Assembly (NCBI GenBank): GCA_933228765.1
Contig: OW121747.1
Span: 9,227,001-9,291,000, forward strand
DNA from: Miltochrista miniata
Taxonomy: Eukaryota; Arthropoda; Insecta; Lepidoptera; Erebidae
Reading direction: 5' to 3'
Length of the DNA stretch: 64,000 bases
Position 1 is the stretch's first letter; every line of letters begins with the position of its first letter. Positions 22,601-30,994 of the stretch are shown one piece after another. Position numbers and translations under genes: made by a program. Below the pieces are notes generated by a model. That model searched no databases and was not told the DNA's origin. It saw only the letters and a list, made by a program, of their open reading frames with translations.

Positions 22601-25600
22601 GTTCTCTATCAGCCCCCACCTTAGTACGTCTTTAAGATAGCTACTGTCCACGCTTATTATGCTTACTTAAACAGTAGGTATATTGAGTGTCCGCGTTTAC
22701 AACACAACATTATCTCATACAGATTATAATATATGTTACTCATTTCACCTACAATAACAGTATCTTCTAATAACATAACGCTCCTACACGACAGCCGTGA
22801 TAAGCTTTATTACATTATACTTTAGTTAGTTGATAGCAGAAGTATTTATTACGTTTTATAAGTCAGTAAATATTGTGTAGATCATGGCTGTAGGTGTAAC
22901 GGCTTTGAATATCGTTAAAAAGTTGGTATCGTTACCTTCGTCGTAGGAAGATAACGTTAAAAGGAATGGTAACGATATACGTGGTAACGATAGTTGGGTG
23001 GTCTTTTACCGGTACTTTGACTTAACGCTACCGATGATTTATCGGTAAAAGTATCGTTACTTTTATCCTGGGCTTGATAGCGTTACCAAATGCATCCTAT
23101 AATTATCGTTAAATACCGATATTTTTCTTTCATATCTTTCTTTCGTTTTCTTACGAGATATTTTAAGATTGACACGATATACAATAGGATTGGACACGAT
23201 ATACAATAGTATTTAGAGATGGTTTTAGGCTACTTTATGTACCCATCCTTTGGTTTGTTACTCATTTCTCATAGACACATGAAACCACCTTAAAAAAAGT
23301 CACAGCAAAGCGTGGCAGGGAACCGCTAGTCTATATAAAATAAAAGAAAGTCGTGTTAGTTACACTATTTATAACTCAAGAACGGCTGTACCGATTTGGC
23401 TGAAAATTGGTGGAGAGGTAGCTTAGAACCAGGAGACGGACATATGATACTTTTTATCCCGTTTCAGCGCGCTTTTTTTTTATGCGTTTTTGGTCACTCA
23501 GAGTAAATGCGACGGGAACGGGGATTTATTATCATAAAATACTGTCTAATAACTTTATATTTTTTATCGGCAGATAATGACGAGAATGATTTATTCTCAA
23601 TCCATTTTGAACCCTAAAAAACCCGCTGGCGTACAGGCTCATGTAGAAGTGTAGTATGGGAAGCGACCGGCAAACTTAGCGCGAACAGGTAGTAGCGTAG
23701 CGAGCGTGCGATGTTGCCGTTCCGCTGCACGCCCCCGGCGCCTGCGCCACAGCAGTTCGCGGTTCACCTGCACTGATTGGCAACAACGCAAACAAGTAAC
23801 GATAAAAGTATCGATACTTATAGCGGTAAATTATTAACATTATTTTTACCGGAATCGCACTAAATTACCGATACTCATATACCGCAAAAAAAATATCTTT
23901 GTGAAAATATCGTTACTTACCGATACCTACAGTGTGAATTTGGTAACGTTAACAAGCCCTGTGTAATGCTATAGTATAGAGAGGATAAAAAAATACATCG
24001 TTTCTTTTTTCTCCCGTGTCTATTTCTTCTTCATTAGGTACCTACACAGAAAGTTAGATACAATCGATTTCATAGCTTAACTTGTCAAACGAGTGTCATA
24101 AAATTAGATGGCAAAAAATATTAATTATTACCTAACTACAAAAAACAAAATATTGCCAAGATTCGGAATTTTAATGTCTGAAACTCAGACTAAGAGAATA
24201 TCATTATTCTTTTAATCTGAGGTCTTAGATGATTTTAATTTAACATTACAAGCAATCGAAAATAAGAAAATAAGGTTTTTTAATAATACGATGATATTCG
24301 GTATTTTTAATCATATTATTAAAATCGGAATTATGAAATTCGCGATTATGACTTTCGGAATTAGGTAGGTAAGTTTTTGGTATTTATGCAGTTCCGCCAC
24401 GGAACTATTGGCACAAAAAGTCTCACTAAGTAGTTCCGTGCCGCGGAACTACTGGGAATGAAGGATATAAAAGGATACCTACAGTAAACAGTAGATAAGT
24501 ATTATAATAATGTACTTAAATAGTAAGTAAGTATAGAAGTGCTCGTGGCCCCGCGGACTCAGTGTTCTCTAGACGATCACTGTAGTAAGCAACATTTACT
24601 GTGGCCGGTTATGGATGGGTGACCATCTCGTGACTACTTTGTGACATTTGCGAGCGTTTCCGTGCTTCGGAAGGCACGTTAAGCCGTTGGTCTCGGTTTC
24701 CAGTAAAATAGCAGTCATTAAGCCAAATCGAAGGCCTTTATGGGCGGCTTGAAAATATTCAACAGGGGGCACCACAACCTGCGCCTGTCCATATCAACAC
24801 GGCTATACGTCACCAACTATTACTTGAGACAAAAATCTGGAAGGTAAAATGTGGGCATATAATATGCCTCTGTCTACCCCTTCGGGGATAAAAGGCGTGA
24901 GGTACATAGCTGTTTATTATAACCTGCGCTCTGTAGCTCAGACGTGAATCATCATTCATCATAGGTAAGTATCTATTGTTAATGAGGTGTCGTGTCATAC
25001 TCATATCACATGCCAACTCATTCAATGAGATTCAACTAATTACCTGAATGTCAGGTCTATCATTGTCGTCGCAATTATTTCATATTTTATAGATTCCTAT
25101 GAGCACATACATATTATAGTCACACCTTTATCTCCGGAGGGTTAGGCAGAGGCATTGTATACGCCTACATTTCCTCTTATAGTTTTGTGTCCCCGTAATC
25201 GGTGGTGAGCCTATCACCGTGTTGAAATAGACGGGTGTAGGGTGTGACGACGTACTGTTGAGATTTTTCAAGCCTGACCTTGACCTTCAACGTTGTCATG
25301 TTACTGTCAGCCGTGATCAACGGCTTAACGTGCCTTCCGAAGCACGGAAACTTATCACGGTGCCTTGGATGTTGGTGACTCAGCTATATCGTTTTTCAAA
25401 CGTTTCGTTGTTTTTTTAAACGTTTACATACTATTTATTTTATTATTTAGCATTGCCGCATTTGTACTGGGCTTGACCATATTGCAGAATTACTATACCA
25501 TTCAATCAAATCAGCCTATGATAGGGATCGTCCTACCCCACGTGTACCAAGTCGCGGTCTCCACTCCAGAACCCGTTTGCTCTACCGACCATCGATTCTT

Positions 25601-28600
25601 CTACAGATGTGGCCAGCCACTTCAAAACGCATAGGTACTCTGCGAGCTATGTCGACCACTCCGGATATCTGACGGATAACATCGCTCCGGATTTTCCCTC
25701 AGAGACACCCCGAGCATAGCTCGTTCCATTGCTCGCTGTGCAACTTTGGGCATGGACTAGCTTTACTGTAAGTGTCCGTAAAGTTTACGTCTCGGCACCG
25801 TAGGTCATAACTGGTAGGACGCACTGGTTATAAACTTTTTTGTGTTCAGGCATTGCGAAAACCCGACGTAGTCTACTGAATGCTGCCCAATCCAAGCGGA
25901 TCCTTCTCGCTATTTTATTTTCCAGGTTATTATAATAACAGGAATAACTAATAGAAGGTACTACGAATTCACCCCCCTTATTAAATAGGCCTATAAGACA
26001 CTCATATATCATTTATACATATGTATTACGGTTAACCTAAGAACATAGTGCATTTCTTTTAACCATCATCATCGCACCTGTATGATATCCACGTAGTCCA
26101 AGCCAAGCAGCTGCAGTGTGTTATCGACAGCTGCTTCAGTCTTCTCGGCAGAAAAGTCAAACATCTTTTCGACATTCAACTCATATCTGCCAACTTTACT
26201 CGCGATGTAATAGGAATTTCTTGGTACCCCCATCAGCCCCTGAAACGGTCAAATAAACAAGTAAATAACTTATAAGTAAACAAAGGTTGAATTCAATGTG
26301 ATTCCATCACGTTTGTTTCTGAGGTCATCTTTTTAAGGCTTCAAATTATAGGTTTCTGTTTAAAAAATATGTTAGGTACCACTAAATCTGATGGTGTTCT
26401 GACTTCTGACACATGTGTGTTGCACTCTGTTGACTATACTGCGTATACTCCATAGTCCCATAAAGACGAAGCACGCCAGAATTTATATTCTTATTCAAGT
26501 ATTCATCTGCGGTGACCATCGCAGCTAAGATCTTGGTGGGGCCCCAATACCGAGATCTTAATGGCCCACGGAAATGCACCTGCTGAGTAACGGATGTCAT
26601 CATGGCGAAGAGAAGGCAATCAAGAAACAAATTCTTGTACCAACTCGACTTACTTAACTGCAAATGCAATTGGAGACGTATACGTTCAGTAGAGGACGGA
26701 ATATGCCGATTTTATTACAGTACCTACCTATGATATGAACTACAAAAGGTTTCAGATTACATTACATACATAGTTACATATTATTATATACATCGTACTC
26801 ATCGTAGTCATGCCTATTTCCCAAAGTGATACGTTGGAGAAATCTAGACTTCTGCAGTTGGTCGTACTTCATACATATGTGAGCATAGGCAGGTGCGCCA
26901 TGTTGAAATGGACAACGACAGTTAATGGGTACCTGGAGCTGAAAACTAAAGCCTTCAACTCGTCTTAAAACGATTACCAAGTTGAGCGTATCTGGCACGC
27001 GGCTTGAAAGAGAATAGGGATTATGCATGATTTTTTTTTATAACTTAAATGAATTCCTTACATCATTATAAAATAAAAATAATATTTAAATAAGCCTTAA
27101 AATGATCAAATTATTCTTCAAGTTCAAATTTAAAACATTGCAAGCAATCATTGCATTGCAAGCACTTGAAACGTCACCAATATTGGCGCCATTTTGATGA
27201 CAAACGATGACATGACACTGTCAATTCGTGCATGCTTGTGCTGTTTGTTTGGGTCAATGACCTTTATACATATTGACGCCTATAAGTCTTAGACCATATA
27301 ACACGGGACTAGCCTTTGCGAACCACCGCATACAAAAATATTCTGCCAGTTTTCATACAAGTGAAGGGGGAAACACAAAGACATATAAAATTTCATTGCA
27401 TTTAAAAATGTATTAATCGACAAACGCGTAATGGCTGTTGTGTGTTAATTGTTATTGTACAGTCAACTACAATGAAATGTACTAGTTTAATCATATAAAA
27501 TGATGTACTGATGTACAGGCTTTCTATAAAGTCAAAAGACCAAATGGTCATGTGCAATGGCAGAAAATAATGCTTAAGTAAGGCGCATCCTGTGGTTAGA
27601 TGATCTAAGCTATAAGTTGAATGTTGTGTGAGACAAATGACGTCACATTTCGTGTCAACGAATGGTGAACTTCGAAATTAAAACTTGCACAAACGCTTGT
27701 GCAAGTTTGAATTTCGCTCTCAGGATTTTCACTTTTAATGCAGTATTTTACAGGTTTTAAATAATAAATACCCTTCGGCCGCCTACGAAACCGTTGCCAC
27801 GTAACCAGTTTCGTACGAAGAATAATTCCTCTTAGTACGAAACCAGTTTCGTAAGAAGAAGACTTTTACTTCCTACGAAACTATAGTTTCGTAAAAATAA
27901 TAATAAATAAATAAAAAAACCTTTTATTTATAATTAAATGATAATAAAAAGTGGAAAAAAATGATTTTTGAGGCAATATAAATTTTATGCATATTCCCTA
28001 TTCGGAATTTTCCTGGTAGTCCCCAATCAAGCCACGGGTGGCGTTTAAATAATAGGGCATCCTTCATTTTCTCATATTTATTACTTAATCATTGCCGAAA
28101 AAAAATGACATAACTTATAGAAATAAAAATAAAGATTGTTCGAGAGGGATCACATAAAATGCGTTAACTGTAAGTCTAAATTTCTATGGAGAAGCACTCG
28201 AAAATGGTGCATAATGGATTTTATGTTTTAATCTGTAGTAATATGTACCACAAACTGGCGCTCGTCTCGGGACTATAACATCGTTTACATAGCACTGAGC
28301 AAGCGGCTCTGAACGCTTCAATGCATTTTGCAAACATTGGAAATCAAATTCGTGAATAGGTAGAGGATGTGGCAGTCAGCTTGCATAGGTTATAGATTTA
28401 ACAAATCAATTTAACAATGTAATTTCATAAAGGGACCATGTTACCTTGCCAAAAGTTCGTTCCGAAGATCCCTGGCCGTACCAAGGACCAGTTTCGAAGT
28501 AATTCACTCCACTTTTGAGAACTTCTCTTAAAAGATCGAAACATCGGTCTTCGTTGAATGTCCTGAAACAAATTAATATAGTCTCTTAGAAAATCACACC

Positions 28601-30838
28601 TCTGACTGCCACACTGAGGTCCTGGGTTCAATTCCCTGGCCGAAATATTTGTTTGATACACTAATAGTTAATATGTATGTTTATCAATTCCCCTAGATCC
28701 CATAGCACAAGCATAAATAAGCTTTCTTAGCTTCATTTGCATGGAAGAAAAGTTTGTTCTGTGTTAATTTGGGCTAGATGATGTCAGAGAATGTCCAACA
28801 ATTTTTTAAATTTTAATTGTATATTTACGTCAATATTATTATAAGATGGATCGGATATTAGGGGTTATTTTAAAAGGGAAAGATTTGATTGTTTGTTTGC
28901 ATCGAATAGGCTTCGAAACTACTGGATTTAAAAAAATCTTTAAACGTTTCCAAGCTACACTCTTCGCGGTGAACATAGGCTATATTTTATTCCGGTGTTC
29001 CCATGGGAAGGGGAAATACGCGGGTGCAACCGCGTGACGTCCGCTAATTCTACTATAATTGGGGACACCAAGAAAGAATTCCCGGCGATGCAGTCCGTGT
29101 GATTGCAGCCTAAGTATCAGATCTTAGTATTGGTGGTTGCAATTCCAAATCGTCAGATTAACAAATTGAAGCATCGGTGGGGTGCACTGAATACCTCTTT
29201 TTTATCGTGTGGAAATCCTACATGGATGCTATGCCGGACGCTTACCGACTAAAACCACACATTGCCTTACAACAGTAAAAAATCTGAAGTTTTCATTGGT
29301 TTCTATACCTCCCGCATGGCCACAGAAAATTGTTCACCCAGGACTAATCGTCAATGTAATGAATATTAATTTCGTCTCAGAAACATTCAGGAGGATGAAA
29401 TATGTCAATAACTGATGCGCTTCTGTATCTCAAAGAATTTTTAATTAACATTTTCTTTTCACAATTTCTGTTTTTTTTTTGCATCCCACACCGGTAGTTG
29501 CGACATAATTTCCTTTCCTCTTGAGGACATGATTTTCTCCCTATCAGCTAATTTTTTAATTAAAGAACTCTAATGGGTTTCCGCGACGTTCGAGTAACTA
29601 CAAATTTAGTACCTGTAGGTACCTGTCATGAGCGTCTACAACCCACGGTTGTGAAGCAGAGGTCACAAATATCAAGAAACGACGAAAGACCGAACTAGCT
29701 TTCAACAAATGCTAGTTTTTTTTGGATACCGTACCTAAACGATAAAAAACGGGACCCTGTTCATGAGACTTCGCTCTCCGTCTGTCTGTTTGTTCGTCAC
29801 GAGGCTGTATCTCATGAACAGTGAAAGCTAGAGTGCTGAAATATTTACAGATTATTGTGTTTCTGTTGCCGCTATAACAACAAATTTACTAAAAACAGAA
29901 AGAAAAAAATTACAACAAATGTGATTTTTGTCGTTTTTTGGTAGGTACGGAACCCTCCGTACGCGGGTTCGACTCGCACTTGGCTGGTTGTTTAGTTTGC
30001 CGTACTCAAAGGGCAAAAACAGCTCCCTATAACCGAGACTTCGCTTTCCGTCTGTCTGTCTGTTTGTCTGTCATCAGACAGGGATCTCTTCGGTGTAAGT
30101 ACTTTTAAGCTCCGTAAGGAGCTCGGAGGGAGCCGCCTATCTGTCTTCCCCGAGGAGAGTCTCAAGTTTACAGGGCGCTTCTTCTTTTATTCTGAGGGCG
30201 CTTCTTGCTTGATCGCAGTGATATCCTGCGACCGGTAGTAGGACGGTCCTTTTCCAGAGGCCGGGGGCCTCATACGCAACGTCTCACGACTGGGATGACG
30301 TTTCCAGATAAATGTGCATTATCTGCATCTCTAGCAATGAAAACATGCAAAATACGAGACGGATTTGCGCACGGAAAGCTGCGCATTAAAAACCTGCAAA
30401 AAATATGTCTGTTGTATGGGAAGTTGGGAACCCCTTTGTTGTTCGGCAACAAAAAATACATCATCGGTGAAAATTTTAACTGTCTAGCTAATCTAGCTAT
30501 AACGGTTCATGAGATATGATACAGCCTACTGACAGACAGACGGATAGCAGTCTCAGTAATGGGGTCCCGTTTTACCCCGATATTTACTTAGATAGGCACT
30601 ACCTACTTTGCTAAGTTAGGATTAGGAGCAAGACAATGTCAAATAGGTAGGCACAATGAACAGGAAAAACTCGACTGTTTATAAATTCATAAAACATTCA
30701 AAAGATAAACATGAAATTAATAACAAAAATAAGTAGATATTAAAAACAAAATTACCCATAAATATTACTGAATGCAGCTCCTCCCATACTAAGATGGGAA
30801 ACTTTCATTCCCGTATTGCCCAGCTCTTTATATTTCAT
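13490..30838 (-). CDS. Aldo-keto reductase, L-galactose dehydrogenase-like (six exons placed, 3' end missing)
   Basis: The exons are 30756-30838, 28445-28562, 26078-26239, 21104-21337, 14599-14730 and 13490-13662. They join in frame to about 300 residues. The protein is an NADP-dependent oxidoreductase-type TIM barrel, presumably cytosolic. It starts MKYKELGNTGMKVSHLSMGG, the family's usual N-terminus. Next come the GVNYFETGPWYGQG segment, YIASKVG, and DIIQVHDFSYAPD, which carry the tetrad positions. Then come ETLPVLDKAVRDGKARFIGL and GVGIINAAATGMGLLSNQGP, and finally LARLATWFTLNQPDIDT. These match the L-galactose/D-arabinose dehydrogenase-like group, usually about 330-345 residues, so 30-45 C-terminal residues should lie in a further exon left of 13490 or outside the window. 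Tyr56, Lys82 and His123 of the tetrad are present, but the expected Asp at residue 51 is Glu. All junction phases agree and no frame is broken, so the gene is probably functional. The real substrate cannot be told. Confidence 0.9.
13733..14010 (+). repeat. tRNA-derived SINE
   Basis: The head has an A-box-like AGTGGTTAGAATACCTG and a perfect B box (GGGTTCGATTCCC), then a body ending in TTTGGGCTAGATGATGTTG, GAATGTCCAACAA and a TATTTATTTATTTA tail. The same tail occurs at 28760-28815, 44420-44475 and, reversed, at 19021-19090. It lies in the aldo-keto reductase intron. Confidence 0.8.
14011..14598. other. Intron sequence, nothing recognised
   Basis: AT-rich intron of the aldo-keto reductase with no recognisable repeat. 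Confidence 0.45.
14599..14730 (-). CDS. Aldo-keto reductase exon 5
   Basis: It lies between ...TATAG and AAG|GTATGT, 132 bp, phase 0 at both ends. It encodes SKGVGIINAAATGMGLLSNQ followed by GPQPWHPASDDIKAICKKAS and DYCK (residues 200-243). The GMGLL...GP..WHPA signature is specific to the L-galactose dehydrogenase-like group. Confidence 0.92.
14812..14866. repeat. Perfect 25-bp inverted repeat with 5-nt loop
   Basis: TTAGAATTTTTCCCACGTAA and the next five bases are exactly inverted after the loop TCAAT. The inner part (CCTATTACGTGGGA) also occurs singly in the SINE-like repeat at 32770, so the palindrome was probably made by inverted duplication of that module. Confidence 0.85.
14867..14945 (+). 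repeat. Tail of the SINE-like repeat
   Basis: ATGCCTCTGACTGCCCCTTCG and GGGATAAAGGCGTGA match the end of the copies at 24700 and 32560. Confidence 0.5.
15045..15900. mobile_element. Probable hAT-like element with AAAATACAAAAT subterminal repeats
   Basis: AGAGATGTACAAAATG starts the left part. Both flanks (15045-15230 and 15725-15890) are dense in inverted GGTATTTTGCATTT / AAATGCAAAATACC strings. The interior (15286-15720) has no ORF. The right terminus is not recognisable and no target duplication was found. Confidence 0.45.
15901..16784. other. Intron sequence with short TTCGTG/CACGAA repeats
   Basis: Between 16606 and 16690 CCTTCGTGTCAC and GTCACGAAGGTGA form inverted copies; similar strings recur at 19300-19330. 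Nothing coding is seen. Confidence 0.4.
16785..17100 (-). mobile_element. R1-like LINE 3' UTR fragment
   Basis: Read on the minus strand it shows GCGTGCGGCATGC, AAAGACGCAAGATAACACCC and GGCAAGGCCACGG, then the ACTAGACGGGTAAG and CGTCCGGTGGG end. This order matches the 3' UTR at 4870-5130 in degraded form. Confidence 0.6.
17101..17209. other. Short spacer
   Basis: Nothing recognised. Confidence 0.4.
17210..19020 (-). mobile_element. RTE-clade LINE relic (endonuclease and start of RT)
   Basis: The open segment 18061-18654 encodes an AP-like endonuclease: YEDVVKALHG, YNVMIGDFTVKVQERGE, GLFGVGRRNDRG, MNSFFKKKPHRRWTWRSPN, NEIKFIMSDRR and the catalytic NTGNDHRIVRA. Upstream (18660-19020), across frameshifts, comes YNGSTLRLDDRLTELEVELG and later FREGDGRHSSEGGVGFTVKR. 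Downstream (17218-17690) the start of the reverse transcriptase is visible with stops (EEVRSFYRELYASR, AALEQLKTNKS), ending near NRLAGKLDE. The catalytic RT half and 3' end are missing. LINEs usually lose their 5' side, so a later deletion probably removed the 3' half. Confidence 0.85.
19021..19095 (-). repeat. tRNA-SINE tail fragment
   Basis: GGACATTCTCACACAACATC followed by ATCTAGCC is the reverse complement of the SINE tail at 13970-14000. It directly abuts the RTE relic. Confidence 0.65.
19096..19905. other. Intron sequence, nothing recognised
   Basis: AT-rich, apart from the short CGTCACCTTCGTGG strings at 19300. Confidence 0.45.
19906..20092 (+). mobile_element. Short non-autonomous Helitron, 187 bp
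   Basis: Third copy of the family at 8142. TCTATATATATAAAA opens it and GGGTCAGCTAG closes it, followed by T. Confidence 0.85.
20244..20360 (-). repeat. 117-bp near-perfect palindrome
   Basis: Two 57-nt arms match at 54 positions around a 3-nt loop. The core (CAGTCCGCGCC, GAA loop, GGCGTGGACTG in element orientation) is identical to the hairpin in the Helitron at 37281-38014. Confidence 0.9.
20573..20637 (+). repeat. ACAGACAT microsatellite
   Basis: About eight units of ACAGACAT/ACAGACAA. Confidence 0.85.
20759..21103. other. Intron sequence, nothing recognised
   Basis: No repeat or exon is visible. Confidence 0.4.
21104..21337 (-). CDS. Aldo-keto reductase exon 4
   Basis: It lies between TTGTTTCAG and AAA|GTAAGT, 234 bp, phase 0 at both ends. 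It encodes 78 residues (122-199) starting VHDFSYAPD. His123 is the tetrad histidine. DKAVRDGKARFIGLADYDV and SSILSFAKSTLHDN are typical of the family. Confidence 0.92.
21377..21596 (-). repeat. AGGGTTCCGTA repeat, decayed
   Basis: It starts GGTCAAGTGCGAGTCAG and ends TTTGGCTATGTAACCCT. Confidence 0.6.
21880..22425 (+). repeat. AGGGTTCCGTA repeat with an internal insertion
   Basis: It starts AGGGTTCCCAAAGGGGGCCC and ends GACACGCACTTGGCC. The middle (about 22030-22310) is foreign AT-rich sequence with a CTATCTATCTAT microsatellite at 22168-22192. Confidence 0.6.
22426..22899. other. Intron sequence, nothing recognised
   Basis: AT-rich with no recognised element. Confidence 0.4.
22900..23961. 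mobile_element. Probable hAT-like element interrupted by a Helitron
   Basis: The left edge CGGCTTTGAATATCGTTAA and right edge GGTAACGTTAACAAGCCCTG are imperfect inverted repeats. Both subterminal parts are filled with ATCGTTACC/GGTAACGAT strings. A Helitron-like insert starts at 23330. No clear target duplication: only TGTAA is shared by the flanks. Confidence 0.5.
23330..23640 (+). mobile_element. Helitron-like fragment
   Basis: It starts TCTATATAAAATAAAAGAAA and shares TATAACTCAAGAACGGCTGT and TAGCTTAGAACCAGGAGACG with the minus-strand copy at 62522-62850. Its 3' end is lost. Confidence 0.6.
23962..24540. other. Intron sequence, nothing recognised
   Basis: TAGTTCCGTG/CCACGGAACTA strings near 24395-24450 are inverted copies of each other. 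Nothing else is seen. Confidence 0.4.
24541..24930 (+). repeat. SINE with a 5S rRNA-like head
   Basis: The head (about 24562-24650) lines up with the middle of 5S rRNA: GTTCTC, CGATCAC, AGTAAGCAACAT, GTGG, and the almost invariant GGATGGGTGACC of the internal promoter, all in order and near-normal spacing. It then runs into CGTGCTTCGGAAGGCACGTT and the body shared with 13065 and 32560 (GGCGGCTTGAAAATATTCAA, CACAACCTGCGCCTGTCC, ACCCCTTCGGGGATAAAAGG). Only the middle of 5S is present, so it is not a functional rRNA gene. Confidence 0.75.
25112..25350 (-). repeat. SINE-like repeat, reverse copy
   Basis: It contains the reverse complement of the same body and of the CGTGCTTCGGAAGGCACG junction (AACGTGCCTTCCGAAGCACG at 25330). 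The 5S-like head itself is absent here. Confidence 0.65.
25640..25935 (-). mobile_element. RTE-clade LINE fragment (polymerase C-terminus)
   Basis: On the minus strand it reads IARRIRLDWAAFSRLRRVFA, then VYNQCVLPVMTYGAET, followed across frameshifts by the QRAMERAMLGVSL-type block. These are typical of lepidopteran RTE elements. A second example of the same region is at 36500-36775. Confidence 0.8.
26078..26239 (-). CDS. Aldo-keto reductase exon 3
   Basis: It lies between CGTTTCAG and CAG|GTGCGA, 162 bp, phase 0. It encodes GLMGVPRNSYYIASKVGRYE and on to LGLDYVDIIQ (residues 68-121). Lys82 in IASKVGR is the tetrad lysine. Confidence 0.93.
27673..27716. repeat. 44-nt hairpin
   Basis: Two 20-nt arms (CGAAATTAAAACTTGCACAA and its inverse, one mismatch) enclose a 4-nt loop. 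Confidence 0.75.
27784..27893. repeat. Three palindromic TACGAAAC...GTTTCGTA sites
   Basis: TACGAAAC is inverted as GTTTCGTA three times, with central spacers of about 16, 2 and 4 nt (27784-27815, 27836-27853, 27874-27893), separated by AGAAGA-like linkers. Confidence 0.7.
28445..28562 (-). CDS. Aldo-keto reductase exon 2
   Basis: It lies between TTTCAG and AAG|GTAACA. The first base completes Gly28 from exon 1. It encodes TFNEDRCFDLLREVLKSGVN then YFETGPWYGQGSSERTFGK (residues 29-67). Tyr56 is the tetrad tyrosine; Glu51 sits where the tetrad Asp is expected. Confidence 0.93.
28590..28815 (+). repeat. tRNA-derived SINE, decayed
   Basis: The B-box-like GGGTTCAATTCCC follows CCACACTGAGGTCCT. 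The tail TTTGGGCTAGATGATG and GAATGTCCAACAATTTTT matches the copy at 13733. Confidence 0.7.
28870..29044 (+). mobile_element. Helitron-like fragment
   Basis: It shares GCATCGAATAGGCTTCGAAA, CTACACTCTTCGCGGTGAAC and the terminal CAACCGCGTGACGTCCGCTA with intact copies at 58662 and 62246. The last base pairs are changed (CTAA for CTAG). Confidence 0.75.
29206..29262 (-). mobile_element. R1-like LINE terminal stem-loop
   Basis: CGTGTGG and CCACAC pair around the conserved CATGGATGCTATGCCGGA loop. Only the terminal stem-loop of the 3' tail is present, and its stem carries a compensated change relative to the CGTGAGG/CCTCACG copies. Confidence 0.65.
29263..29717. other. Intron sequence, nothing recognised
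   Basis: AT-rich with no recognised element. Confidence 0.4.
29718..30575. repeat. Cluster of AGGGTTCCGTA repeat copies
   Basis: A plus copy (29718-29992, ending GACTCGCACTTGGCTGG) is followed by a partial plus copy (to about 30090). After an unrelated GC-richer stretch (30100-30330) comes a minus copy ending GGGGTCCCGTTTTACCCC. Confidence 0.6.
30756..30838 (-). CDS. Aldo-keto reductase exon 1 with start codon
   Basis: ATG at 30838 begins MKYKELGNTGMKVSHLSMGG and AAFSNIY, the expected N-terminus for this family, with no plausible earlier in-frame start needed. It ends GG|GTAATT in phase 2. Confidence 0.93.
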
Positions 30839-30960
30839 TGTGATAAAACAAATAAACGGTGCACACTGCTGCTCGTATCACAGATTACTAACGTTTGTAT
30901 GTGAACTAAATCAACTTGCCATACTCTGACACTGGGCTTTCTGCACAGCGATAAACTGTT

Positions 30961-30994
30961 ACTGATAAGTAATATTTCTCTTCTGGTATTTAAA
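30961..30994 (-). promoter_or_regulatory. Putative core promoter of the aldo-keto reductase gene
   Basis: On the minus strand a TATA-like TTTAAATA (30987-30994) lies about 27 nt before an arthropod-style initiator, TCAGT (A at 30963). This would give a 5'UTR of about 125 nt before the ATG. Pattern-based only. Confidence 0.45.

Larger units (their letters stand above)
26240..28444. other. Intron, mostly unassigned
   Basis: AT-rich. It holds a hairpin at 27673, the TACGAAAC palindromes at 27784, and a GGGGCCCC-centred inverted motif (AAGATCT...AGATCTT) near 26527-26560. No exon was recognised. Confidence 0.4.

Noticed and set aside
22892..23969. Target duplication around the third TAACG-rich hAT-like element
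   Set aside because: Only TGTAA is shared by the flanks and it is out of register with the termini.
24562..24650. 5S rRNA gene
   Set aside because: Both ends of 5S are missing and the core is mutated; it is the head of a SINE.
25365..25634. Hydrophobic 89-codon plus-strand frame resembling a membrane-protein start
   Set aside because: It begins inside a SINE-like repeat end and runs into a reverse RTE fragment, with no supporting splice site or homology; the AT-rich stretch makes Phe/Leu/Ile codons by default.
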